A DNA stretch of 11,387 nucleotides from Alphaproteobacteria bacterium (GCA_012267605.1 JAAXGF010000380.1:1-11387), one strand, 5' to 3'; shown: positions 1-6,072, counted from the first letter of the stretch. Numbers and translations are program-made. The notes: generated by a model from the letters alone, not told the origin.

Positions 1-441
1 GGATCAGACCTGGGCAGTTACCGAGAATCAACGAAAATCAATGTGATCAACAACTTTCTACTGCCGTGTGATGGCAGGATACGCAGCGGGGAACTGGACA
101 GTTATGCCGTTTTTGCCGGTCGCGGGGATGTTGTTGAGCAAGACCCTTCGGCGACGGACGTCACCGGTTCGGGCGTTGGCGCTTCCGGCACCATCCGCCG
201 GCGTGTCCGAGGCGAAGGGGTCGCCCGTGGTTCGCTGTCCGCAACGGGGACAGAGATACTCTCTTTCCTTCTTGACGAGATTACTGAGGAGCCTGAGACC
301 GAACCGAAAACCCTGGTAGTGGAAATTAGTTCTGTACCTTTGCACCTGTCGCAAACATGGTTCATGGAGATTCTCCGCAGCGGTATGACTGAACACCGCT
401 CTGGTTCCGGGGCGCCATGATAATTCTCTCATCCATGCTCC
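1..441. other. Accessory DNA with no recognisable gene
   Basis: I recognise no gene here. Both strands stay open for 80 to 160 codons (for example a plus-strand frame at 43-420 and minus-strand frames at 58-534 and 102-365), as expected by chance in GC-rich DNA. None of the translations has a family signature I know. One minus-strand frame has an isolated Cys-X-X-Cys pair, which is too little to call a zinc ribbon. Because an IS66-type scrap follows directly, this is most likely mobile-element or plasmid debris. That origin is inferred from context only. Confidence 0.5.
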
Positions 442-537
442 GCGATTTTGGGCGCGACCGCGAAGCGTCGGTCGCCACGCCGTTGGACGGAGAAGGAGAA
501 GGTGCGGATCGTGCGAGAGAGTTTCCGGTCTCATTAG
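442..537 (+). pseudogene. IS66-type transposase OrfA (TnpA) N-terminal fragment
   Basis: Reading the plus strand in the frame of codon 460-462 gives about 25 residues containing AKRRSPRRWTEKEKVRIVRE, then Ser-Phe-Arg-Ser-His and a TAG stop at 535-537. The R-R-W-T-x-E-E/K-K-x-R-I-V pattern is typical of the start of the helix-turn-helix in the small OrfA protein of IS66-family elements (and related IS3 OrfA proteins). The match stops where the helix-turn-helix should continue with a Val-Ser-x-Val-Ala-Arg-Arg type segment. No in-frame ATG precedes it, and a TGA-TAA pair lies upstream at 418-423. It is therefore a dead scrap left by a rearrangement. The family is recognised from memory of the motif, not from a search. 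Confidence 0.5.
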
Positions 538-565
538 CCCGACCAGTTGGAGCCGACGCCGACAG

Positions 566-1183
566 CTAGTTGTCTCCTCTGATCCAATCCACCGATACGA
601 GCGTATCGATTAGGCCTTCCTTGACGGCGCGGGCGAGCATGGCGCGGATCGTTCTGCGGAGGGCGGAGGCGATTCGCCAGGTTCTTTCTTGTTCCAGTTC
701 CTCGGCCTTCCTGCGACGGTCGGCTTCGATCAGCTCTGTCGCCATGGAACCGAGGGGGGAGAGGTCGGCTCCGTAGGCCTCGATAATATACCCATCCTCG
801 TCCCGCCAATCCCGGCGCCCGTGGTTGGCGGAATCGATCCAGGTCAGCACGCCGGCTTCGTTGAGGCCATTCTCGACGTTGCGGGCCTGCCGGCGGCAAA
901 CACCGAGTTCCTTGGCCACCGCCTTCACCGACACCCAGGTGATGGGCTTTTGATCAGGCTCCCAGTCCTGGTCCCAGGTATGGAGGATGAGGAACACGAG
1001 AAGGTCGGCCTGGGCGCGGTTCAGTCCCAACCAGTCGCGGTTGTCTCTGACCAGCTCGATAAGCCTGAACCGTGTCAGGCCGTCCGGCAGGCCGTCGAAC
1101 GTTTGCCCGGCCTCGCGGGCTTTAATGTCGGCGTCCGTGCAGGCGCGGGAGCCGCGGAACGCGGCGCATTGCGCGTGTAGCAT
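566..1183 (-). CDS. RepC-like plasmid replication initiator, N-terminal part (probably truncated)
   Basis: This 205-residue protein resembles the N-terminal DNA-binding domain of RepC, the replication initiator of alphaproteobacterial repABC plasmids. Residues 36-66 (GLTRFRLIELV...LGLNRAQADLLVF) match the helical RepC start. Residues 82-115 (VSVKAVAKELGVCRRQARNV...) form a winged helix-turn-helix. Residues 136-144 (AYGADLSPL) match the very typical RepC A-F/Y-G-x-D-L-S-P-L signature, followed by a charged helix at 150-190. RepC is usually about 400 residues. Here the reading frame stops at the point where the linker to the C-terminal domain would begin, so the protein is probably truncated. 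The ATG at 1183 is supported by a strong GGAGG six bases upstream. No repA or repB lies upstream. Whether the truncated product binds an origin is unknown, and it could be a divergent short initiator rather than a broken one. Confidence 0.65.
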   Translation of the reverse strand: MLHAQCAAFRGSRACTDADIKAREAGQTFDGLPDGLTRFRLIELVRDNRDWLGLNRAQADLLVFLILHTWDQDWEPDQKPITWVSVKAVAKELGVCRRQARNVENGLNEAGVLTWIDSANHGRRDWRDEDGYIIEAYGADLSPLGSMATELIEADRRRKAEELEQERTWRIASALRRTIRAMLARAVKEGLIDTLVSVDWIRGDN

Positions 1184-1185
1184 TT

Positions 1186-1347
1186 GGTCCCTCCGCGGGG
1201 GAGGTCACGTTATCGCTATCGGTAAGAAGGGCGACGGGGAGGGACCGCACAACGGGTTTTACCGTTGACACGCGCCGCCGTTCGCCGTAGAAGTGATTTC
1301 AGCAATAATTCTACGGATATCGGCGGTCGCTCTGGGGTCCCTCCCCG
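1186..1347 (-). promoter_or_regulatory. repC leader switch: three mutually complementary elements that mask or expose the Shine-Dalgarno
   Basis: The leader of the RepC-like gene carries three related elements. On the + strand, 1336-1347 is GGTCCCTCCCCG (A) and 1235-1246 is CGGGGAGGGACC (B), a perfect 12-nt reverse complement. 1186-1194 is GGTCCCTCC (C), a 9-nt copy of A that contains the complement of the repC Shine-Dalgarno. In the repC mRNA, B can therefore pair with A, leaving the ribosome site free, or with C, hiding it. A short additional hairpin, 1190-1194 with 1200-1204, also covers GGAGG. This is the logic known for the repB-repC intergenic region of repABC plasmids such as p42d and the Ti plasmids, where antisense RNA binding shifts the balance toward the closed form. 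The complementarity is seen directly. The mechanism is inferred from the family. Confidence 0.75.
1265..1293 (+). promoter_or_regulatory. Promoter of the counter-transcribed RNA
   Basis: A consensus -35 TTGACA (1265-1270) is followed after 17 bp by TAGAAG (1288-1293), which matches TATAAT at four of six positions. Transcription would start near 1300 and run rightward, away from and antisense to the leader of the RepC-like gene. The -10 lies inside an 8-bp inverted repeat, CCGTAGAA (1285-1292) and TTCTACGG (1309-1316). Confidence 0.65.
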
Positions 1348-1361
1348 AGCGGTCTTTTTTT
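1300..1361 (+). ncRNA. Counter-transcribed antisense RNA of repABC type (incA/RepE-like)
   Basis: A promoter ending at 1293 and an intrinsic terminator ending at 1361 bracket an RNA of about 60 nt, close to the size of the known repABC antisense RNAs. It is encoded opposite to the RepC-like gene and begins about 115 bp upstream of its start codon, which is the geometry of the ctRNA (RepE in Ti plasmids). Its terminator loop carries GGTCCCTCCCC, complementary to element A of the repC leader. Binding there would free element B to pair with the Shine-Dalgarno. In the known systems this RNA limits RepC synthesis, sets copy number and causes incompatibility. The exact 5' end is an estimate, and expression in this context is unproven. 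Confidence 0.65.
1325..1361 (+). terminator. Intrinsic terminator of the antisense RNA
   Basis: The stem is CGCTC-(T bulge)-GGGG (1328-1337) paired with CCCCGAGCG (1343-1351) around a five-base loop at 1338-1342. G-C and wobble pairs extend it to 1325 and 1354. Seven T residues follow at 1355-1361. It points rightward and fits the end of the antisense RNA. Confidence 0.8.
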
Positions 1362-1466
1362 ATCCGGTCAGATCGTCTGCGTGACGGTAATCCCCATATT
1401 CGGGCTTGCCAGCTCTGCATGCTTGTGGTACACACAAACACTGATTCGACGGACTGCGGGGCAGAG
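1362..1466. other. Junction segment with no recognised feature
   Basis: If the repABC layout were intact, the 3' end of repB would lie here on the minus strand, just right of the antisense-RNA terminator. None of the translations resembles RepB. The segment links the plasmid control region to the quinone oxidoreductase fragment and probably contains a recombination junction. Confidence 0.45.
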
Positions 1467-1670
1467 CTTTACCTTACCCGCTCCACGCTGATGACGTACA
1501 CGGCCAACAGAGACGAACTTACCGCGGCTTCCAAACGTCTCTTCACAATGATTTCCTCGGGCGTAGTACGTGCCTCCATTGGCCAGTCTTTTCCGTTGTC
1601 GGCGACTGCTGACGCCCACAGGGCACTTGAATCCCGGCAGACCACGGGATCTACGATCCTAATTCCCTAA
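1467..1670 (+). pseudogene. Quinone oxidoreductase (zeta-crystallin/QorA-type) C-terminal fragment
   Basis: The last 67 codons of an open frame ending in TAA at 1668-1670 read like the C-terminus of an NADPH:quinone oxidoreductase of the medium-chain dehydrogenase/reductase superfamily. Landmarks in order are L-Y-L-T-R-S-T-L, M-T-Y-T-A-N-R-D-E-L, I-S-S-G-V-V-R, the F-P-L-S-A-T-A-D-A-H-R-A-L-E-S-R segment and the terminal T-T-G-S-T-I-L-I-P. A full protein is about 325 residues, so the Rossmann domain and the catalytic-domain start are missing. The upstream part of the same frame (1293-1466) does not match the family. The preserved natural stop, 13 bp from the end of convergent rho, suggests this was the original chromosomal neighbour of rho and was cut by the insertion or rearrangement on its left. 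That order of events is inferred. Confidence 0.7.
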
Positions 1671-1683
1671 GGTCTCAACCCGC

Positions 1684-2943
1684 TCAGGTATTCATCGATT
1701 CGAAGAACTCGTCGTTTGCTTTCGTGTGACGGAGTTTTTCCAGCAAAAATTCCATCGCGTCGATTGGCCCCATGGGCATCAAAATTCGCCGTAGCACCCA
1801 CATCTTTGGCAGCGCTTTCTTGTCGACGAGGAGTTCCTCCTTGCGCGTGCCCGATTTGCCAATATCGATCGCCGGGAACGTACGCTTATCGGCGAGCTTG
1901 CGATCAAGAATAATTTCCGAATTGCCGGTTCCCTTGAATTCTTCAAAAATTACTTCATCCATGCGCGAGCCGGTGTCGATGAGCGCAGTGGCGATAATTG
2001 TCAACGAACCTCCGCCCTCGATGTTGCGGGCAGCCCCGAAAAACCGCTTCGGCCGCTGAAGGGCGTTTGCATCCACGCCCCCTGTCAACACCTTTCCCGA
2101 AGACGGAACCACTGTATTGTAAGCACGTGCCAAGCGGGTGATGGAATCCAACAAGATTACTACGTTACGTTTATGTTCAACCAAGCGCTTCGCTTTTTCG
2201 ATCACCATCTCGGCGACTTGAACGTGCCGTGCGGCCGGCTCATCGAACGTCGAACTGATCACCTCACCTTTCACGGACCGCTCCATGTCGGTAACCTCTT
2301 CGGGCCGTTCGTCGATCAGTAGTACGATCAGATAAACCGTGGGATCATTTTTGGCGATAGCGTGCGCGATGTTCTGCATGAGTACGGTTTTCCCCGCCCT
2401 CGGCGGGGACACAATGAGAGCACGCTGCCCTTTGCCCAACGGTGCCACGAGTTCGATTACCCTCGTGCTCACCAAATTCTTTTCCGATGGGTCAACAATT
2501 TCTAGCTCAAGCTTTTCGTCCGGGTAAAGTGGTGTCAGGTTATCGAAATTTACCCGGTGGCGCGCCGCGTCTGGCGGCTCGAAGTTGATGTTGTTGACCT
2601 TAAGCAGCGCGAAATACCGTTCACCATCGTTTGGCGCACGAATTTGTCCGTCGACCGTATCGCCCGTGCGCAAAGCGAACCGCCGAATTTGACTCGGCGA
2701 CACGTAGATATCGTCCGGCCCGGGCAAATAGTTCGCTTCAGGAGCACGCAAAAACCCGAATCCATCCTGCAGAATTTCCAGTACGCCATCGCCGTAGATC
2801 GCGATGTTCTTGCCCGCGAGCTGTTTTAAAATCGCGAACATCAAATCTTGCTTGCGCAAGACGCTGGCGTTATCGACACCCAGCTCTTCTCCGTAGTCGA
2901 GAAGATCCTCCGGCGTTTTCCGCTTTAGCTCTTCGAGATTCAT
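1684..2943 (-). CDS. rho: Transcription termination factor Rho
   Basis: Rho is the homohexameric RNA-dependent ATPase that ends transcription at factor-dependent sites in the cytoplasm. The 419-residue length is normal. Domains in order are an N-terminal helical segment (1-45), a primary RNA-binding OB fold with the RNP1-like D-G-F-G-F-L-R (60-66), and the RecA-type motor. The motor has Walker A S-P-P-R-A-G-K-T (179-186), Walker B V-V-I-L-L-D (261-266), the Q-loop L-T-G-G-V-D-A-N (286-293) and the R-loop F-K-G-T-G-N (336-341). All key residues are present. It lies downstream of hemJ in the same direction, but 223 bp away, with its own consensus promoter and a roughly 150-nt structured leader. 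Its coding sequence is AT-richer than aroE, coaE and dnaQ (lines near 2161 and 2461 are 45 to 47% G+C). The ATG at 2943 matches the usual M-N-L-x-E-L-K start. Confidence 0.97.
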   Translation of the reverse strand: MNLEELKRKTPEDLLDYGEELGVDNASVLRKQDLMFAILKQLAGKNIAIYGDGVLEILQDGFGFLRAPEANYLPGPDDIYVSPSQIRRFALRTGDTVDGQIRAPNDGERYFALLKVNNINFEPPDAARHRVNFDNLTPLYPDEKLELEIVDPSEKNLVSTRVIELVAPLGKGQRALIVSPPRAGKTVLMQNIAHAIAKNDPTVYLIVLLIDERPEEVTDMERSVKGEVISSTFDEPAARHVQVAEMVIEKAKRLVEHKRNVVILLDSITRLARAYNTVVPSSGKVLTGGVDANALQRPKRFFGAARNIEGGGSLTIIATALIDTGSRMDEVIFEEFKGTGNSEIILDRKLADKRTFPAIDIGKSGTRKEELLVDKKALPKMWVLRRILMPMGPIDAMEFLLEKLRHTKANDEFFESMNT

Positions 2944-2981
2944 GGCGCCCTGTGATGGCCAAAAGAAAAAAGTTATCTGGG

Positions 2982-3017
2982 AAAAATTGGTGCGAACACT
3001 GCCTGTCTGGCGTTCGC
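2982..3017 (-). promoter_or_regulatory. Hairpin plus U-run in the rho leader (possible attenuator)
   Basis: GCGAAC (2992-2997) and GTTCGC (3012-3017) pair perfectly. An inner GCC/GGC pair (3001-3003 with 3009-3011) closes a five-base loop. Read in the rho direction, the stem is followed after five bases by five U residues (complement of 2982-2986). This resembles a weak intrinsic terminator or pause site about 40 bases before the rho start. Rho genes are often autoregulated in their leaders, so an attenuation role is plausible but inferred. Confidence 0.45.
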
Positions 3018-3066
3018 TCCGCTCGAAAAACCGTATAAGGAAGGGATTGGTTATTTTTAGTGGTGC

Positions 3067-3088
3067 GGCTCCTGATCAACCAGGAACC
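3067..3088 (-). promoter_or_regulatory. Second hairpin in the rho leader, near the transcript 5' end
   Basis: GGCTCCTG (3067-3074) pairs with CAGGAACC (3081-3088) over eight base pairs with one wobble pair, around a six-base loop. It lies within the first 30 nt of the predicted rho transcript. It is not followed by a U-run, so it may protect the 5' end or organise the leader rather than terminate. Confidence 0.35.
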
Positions 3089-3097
3089 ACACTTAAG

Positions 3098-3127
3098 ATT
3101 TTAGGCCCACGTGCCCTATGCTGTCAA
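3098..3127 (-). promoter_or_regulatory. rho promoter
   Basis: On the minus strand a perfect -35 TTGACA (complement of 3122-3127) is separated by 18 bp from TAAAAT (complement of 3098-3103), a five-of-six match to TATAAT. The predicted start near 3091 gives a leader of about 148 nt before the rho ATG. It lies between hemJ and rho, so rho can be transcribed independently of the haem operon. Confidence 0.7.
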
Positions 3128-3166
3128 ATGATGATTTACCCAACCAAATTTTCTTGGTGCCGATTT

Positions 3167-3601
3167 CTAAAACGGTTTTACGACCGCAAGGATAACGATC
3201 CCGATCATTAAAATCGTCGGCACTTCGTTGACCATACGATAGAACTTCTCGCCATGGCGGTTTTGGCCGGCCGCAAAGTGCCGCCGCCAGCTAGCTAGCA
3301 GTCCATGAATTACAGAAAGTCCCACGACCAAAGCCAACTTCACATGGATCCAGCCCGAAGACCAATCCGACACTCCTGTAAGTAAGACACTACCAAACAA
3401 AAAACTCATAACCATCGCCGGCGTCATAATTGCTCGTAACAAACGCCGCTCCATGACCTCGAGCATCACAGCCCGTTGCGATCCCGCTGGCGCCTGGCAG
3501 TGATACACGAATAACCGGGGCAAATAGAGCATGGCAGCCATCCAAGCAATAACGGCAATGATATGGAGCGCCTTCATCCAAAGGTACAACTCGCCGCTCA
3601 T
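3167..3601 (-). CDS. hemJ: HemJ-type protoporphyrinogen IX oxidase
   Basis: HemJ is the membrane-bound protoporphyrinogen IX oxidase found in most alphaproteobacteria in place of HemY or HemG. It makes protoporphyrin IX, the substrate of HemH. At 144 residues the protein has the usual size. Four membrane segments are visible, around 8-28, 55-78, 84-102 and 126-143. Conserved family features are His13 in the first helix (K-A-L-H-I-I-A-V-I-A-W), L-P-R-L-F-V-Y-H (27-34), E-R-R-L-L (51-55), the W-I-H-V-K-L segment (84-89) and the C-terminal N-E-V-P-T-I-L-M (125-132). The ATG overlaps the hemH stop by four bases (ATGA), so the two are translationally coupled. No terminator is visible after it. Confidence 0.9.
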   Translation of the reverse strand: MSGELYLWMKALHIIAVIAWMAAMLYLPRLFVYHCQAPAGSQRAVMLEVMERRLLRAIMTPAMVMSFLFGSVLLTGVSDWSSGWIHVKLALVVGLSVIHGLLASWRRHFAAGQNRHGEKFYRMVNEVPTILMIGIVILAVVKPF

Positions 3602-4671
3602 TTATTCGTCTCGGCACTGATCATGGAACAACCGGCAAACCCGGCTGGACATCGGAAATCCACGGTTTGCCCGGACATCTTTCGCTCTTCCCGATGGGCC
3701 CGCTCAACCAAATTCGCCAGGGCCTCGATGAAATGATTGTTGGTCGCCAGTGCAGGAACCCGAACAAAATCCTTAACACCTGCCGCCAACGCTAACTCCC
3801 GGTAAGTGATGTCAAGCTCGACCAGAGTTTCCGAATGCTCCGACACAAAGGCGATCGGAACTAGCACGATCGCGGCATGGTCATGACCAGCCTTTTCAAG
3901 AACTTCCTCGGTGGATGGCCCCACCCACTCAAGCGGACCTACCCGGCTCTGATAACAGATAATCGACTCGGGCTCGTGCCCCCTAGCCTGCAACGCGGCA
4001 ACGATCGCGGCTGCCGTTTGCTCGACCTGCCAAACATACGGATCCCCGACTGCGACGACCTTTTTCGGTAAGCCGTGGGCCGAAAACAAGACCCGCGCAC
4101 CCGGTGTTAGCTCCTGCGCGATCAAACCAGCATGGGCCTCGATAAACGCCGGCTCCGTCGGGTAACAACAAACCGCTTTCGTCACGGCCGTCAGTCCTGC
4201 CTTTTTCGCGCATTGCCGCCACGCGCTGAATGAAGATGCCGTCGTCGTCGTCGAAAACTGAGGATATAACGGCAACAGTATGATCTCGTCCGGCTTGAAC
4301 GTCCTGACCGCATCTACCGCCGCTTCCGTCATCGGATGCCAGTACCGCATGGCGATATATGTTTTGGCCTCTGCGCGCTCACCAAACCGCTCATTCAGCG
4401 ACTCGGTCAAGGCATCTGCTTGGTTCACCGTGTTCTCAAACAAAGGTGAACTCCCGCCTAGATGAGCGTAGATTTCCCTTGCCAATGGTGCCCGCCGCCG
4501 CGAGATCAATTTCGCCAAGCACCAACGCATTAGCCTTGGCAGGCGGATGATCGCCGGGTCGTTGAAAAGATTAAACAGAAACGGAGCAACCGCCTCCGGT
4601 TTATCGGGCCCACCAAGATTGAATAACACTACGGCGATTCGGTGACGCCCGCTTCCCTCACTTCCAGTCAC
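3598..4671 (-). CDS. hemH: Ferrochelatase
   Basis: Ferrochelatase inserts ferrous iron into protoporphyrin IX, the last step of haem b synthesis. The 357-residue protein contains the expected signatures: N-L-G-G-P-D-K-P (18-25), the L-P-L-Y-P-Q-F-S segment (133-140), the catalytic His199 in S-A-H-G-L-P, Y-Q-S-R-V-G-P (240-246), and the V-S-E-H-S-E-T-L-V-E-L-D motif (276-287). A cysteine pair near the C-terminus (Cys341 and Cys348, in R-C-P-A-G-F-A-G-C) with additional internal cysteines recalls the [2Fe-2S]-carrying ferrochelatases known from Caulobacter and animals. Cluster binding is not proven by this. The GTG start at 4671 overlaps the hemE stop by four bases, and the TGA at 3598 overlaps the hemJ start. 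Confidence 0.95.
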   Translation of the reverse strand: MTGSEGSGRHRIAVVLFNLGGPDKPEAVAPFLFNLFNDPAIIRLPRLMRWCLAKLISRRRAPLAREIYAHLGGSSPLFENTVNQADALTESLNERFGERAEAKTYIAMRYWHPMTEAAVDAVRTFKPDEIILLPLYPQFSTTTTASSFSAWRQCAKKAGLTAVTKAVCCYPTEPAFIEAHAGLIAQELTPGARVLFSAHGLPKKVVAVGDPYVWQVEQTAAAIVAALQARGHEPESIICYQSRVGPLEWVGPSTEEVLEKAGHDHAAIVLVPIAFVSEHSETLVELDITYRELALAAGVKDFVRVPALATNNHFIEALANLVERAHREERKMSGQTVDFRCPAGFAGCSMISAETNK

Positions 4672-5702
4672 GCCGAACTCCAGTTTCGAACTGTGTTGGC
4701 GAGAAGCGCAACGTTTTCAACCGGCGTGTCCGGCAATACGCCATGACCGAGATTAAAGACGAAAGGACCCTTGGCCAAATTCGCCAGGATTTCCCGTATT
4801 GCTGTCACCATCCTCGAACCCCCGGTCCGCAACAATACGGGGTCAAGGTTACCCTGAACGGCACAGTGAGTCTGGATCTCTCGCACTGCCCAATCTAGCG
4901 GTACCGTCGTATCAAGACCAACCGCATCTACCCCCGTTTCCTGTGCGTAGGACACCATATTTATCCCTGCACCTCGCGGGAATCCGATAATCGGCACTCC
5001 CGGCGCGGCCGCGCGCACGCGAGCCACAATTTGCCGGGTCGGCGCTATGCACAAGCGTTCGAACATCTCGGCCGAAAGGACTCCAGCCCAGCTATCGAAG
5101 ATCTGCACGACTTCCGCGCCATGCCGAATTTGCGCAACCAAGTGTCGCGATGTTGCCTCGATTAAAAGATCGAAAAGCGCTGCGAACCCCGATTCATTTT
5201 TGTATGCCCAACTCTTGGTCAGAGCAAAATCTTTGCTCGACCCGCCTTCCACCATGTACGTAGCCACCGTCCACGGCGCGCCGGCAAAGCCAATCAGTGT
5301 CACATCCTCAGGCAATTCGTTCGATACCCGAGATACCACCTCGTAAACCGGCGACAAACGGTCCTCAAGGCCCGCAAGGGACAAGCTCGATAGTTGTTCT
5401 GCCGACCGAATAGGGTCGATTCTTGGGCCATCTCCCTGCTTGAAAGTCACCTCCGCACCTAACGCATCGGGTATTACCAGAATATCTGAAAACAAAATCG
5501 CCGCGTCCGTGGCAAAGCGCGTCACCGGTTGCAGCGTCGCCTCCGTGGCCAAATTGGGCGTATAACAAAATGCCAAAAAACCACCCGCCCGCTCGCGCAG
5601 GGCTCGGTATTCCGGCAGATACCGACCCGCCTGCCGCATTAGCCAAAATGGTGGCCTCGCCAGAGTCTCACCCTTGAGGGCACGTACCAGTAGTTTGATC
5701 AT
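4668..5702 (-). CDS. hemE: Uroporphyrinogen decarboxylase
   Basis: HemE removes the four acetate carboxyls of uroporphyrinogen III to give coproporphyrinogen III in the cytoplasm. The 344-residue length is normal. The diagnostic N-terminal P-P-F-W-L-M-R-Q-A-G-R-Y-L-P-E-Y-R (17-33) carries the substrate-binding arginines. F-S-D-I-L-V-I-P-D-A-L-G (71-82) holds the catalytic Asp73, and F-A-G-A-P-W-T-V-A-T-Y-M (139-150) and the late N-L-G-H-G segment are also present. The ATG at 5702 has a purine-rich GAGAGGGG just upstream. It is the first gene of the leftward operon and borders the putative origin, the position it has in Caulobacter. I could not identify a convincing promoter among the origin elements upstream. 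Confidence 0.97.
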   Translation of the reverse strand: MIKLLVRALKGETLARPPFWLMRQAGRYLPEYRALRERAGGFLAFCYTPNLATEATLQPVTRFATDAAILFSDILVIPDALGAEVTFKQGDGPRIDPIRSAEQLSSLSLAGLEDRLSPVYEVVSRVSNELPEDVTLIGFAGAPWTVATYMVEGGSSKDFALTKSWAYKNESGFAALFDLLIEATSRHLVAQIRHGAEVVQIFDSWAGVLSAEMFERLCIAPTRQIVARVRAAAPGVPIIGFPRGAGINMVSYAQETGVDAVGLDTTVPLDWAVREIQTHCAVQGNLDPVLLRTGGSRMVTAIREILANLAKGPFVFNLGHGVLPDTPVENVALLANTVRNWSSA

Positions 5703-5840
5703 TTCCCCTCTCGGCAGACACCATTGCTCTTACCCCATAAATCCCGCACTTTGCCGAAGGGTTCGGTTGATCATGGGCGCTGCCATCAAAACCTCTCAAA
5801 TTCAGTTTCCGGAATCCTTCCGACCGTTCAACCCCTACCC

Positions 5841-5880
5841 TTTTTTCTTATAGTAAGAAAGATTGTTAAAGTATGTAGAT
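5841..5880. other. AT-rich block with 7-bp palindrome (candidate unwinding element)
   Basis: Thirty-two of forty bases are A or T. The block contains TTTCTTA (5844-5850) and TAAGAAA (5854-5860), a perfect inverted repeat around TAG. It coincides with the strand-skew reversal and ends four bases before a DnaA-like box, the usual order of an unwinding element and its loader site. Confidence 0.5.
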
Positions 5881-5883
5881 GCC

Positions 5884-5892
5884 TGTGGATTT
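5884..5892 (-). promoter_or_regulatory. DnaA-box-like 9-mer
   Basis: The + strand TGTGGATTT is AAATCCACA on the minus strand, seven of nine matches to TTATCCACA with the TCCACA core intact. It directly borders the AT-rich block. Confidence 0.5.
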
Positions 5893-5916
5893 CGGGGATT
5901 CACTGAATTTCGAGAG

Positions 5917-5925
5917 TTATCCTGG
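5917..5925 (+). promoter_or_regulatory. Weak DnaA-box-like 9-mer
   Basis: TTATCCTGG matches the first six positions of TTATCCACA and lacks the final ACA. It is listed because of its position 25 bp from the better box. On its own it would not be significant. Confidence 0.25.
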
Positions 5926-6063
5926 TTTGCCGCGGTTGCGGTCGAAAGTGGGGTTTGTAGGGGAAAAGGTCTCGGAGTAGTCGAATATGAGTTTGGCTAT
6001 GGGGAGGTTTTTAGCCTGTGAATTCCGGGGACCAAGGTGGGTGTTTTCGGTCGAAGAGAAGTT

Positions 6064-6072
6064 TAATCCACG
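6064..6072 (+). promoter_or_regulatory. DnaA-box-like 9-mer
   Basis: TAATCCACG matches TTATCCACA at seven of nine positions, with the ATCCAC core intact, in the G-rich half of the putative origin. Confidence 0.4.

Noticed and set aside
58..534. Minus-strand frame of 158 codons with a C-x-x-C pair
   Set aside because: It has no recognisable family, it overlaps the IS66-like scrap on the other strand, and it lacks a second cysteine pair for a zinc site.
689..1180. Plus-strand open frame of 163 codons opposite the RepC-like gene
   Set aside because: The minus-strand frame has a strong ribosome site and RepC motifs. The plus-strand frame has neither.
1368..1619. RepB remnant on the minus strand upstream of the antisense-RNA region
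   Set aside because: The 83-codon translation shows no RepB/ParB-like features, and most of it is antisense to the quinone oxidoreductase tail.
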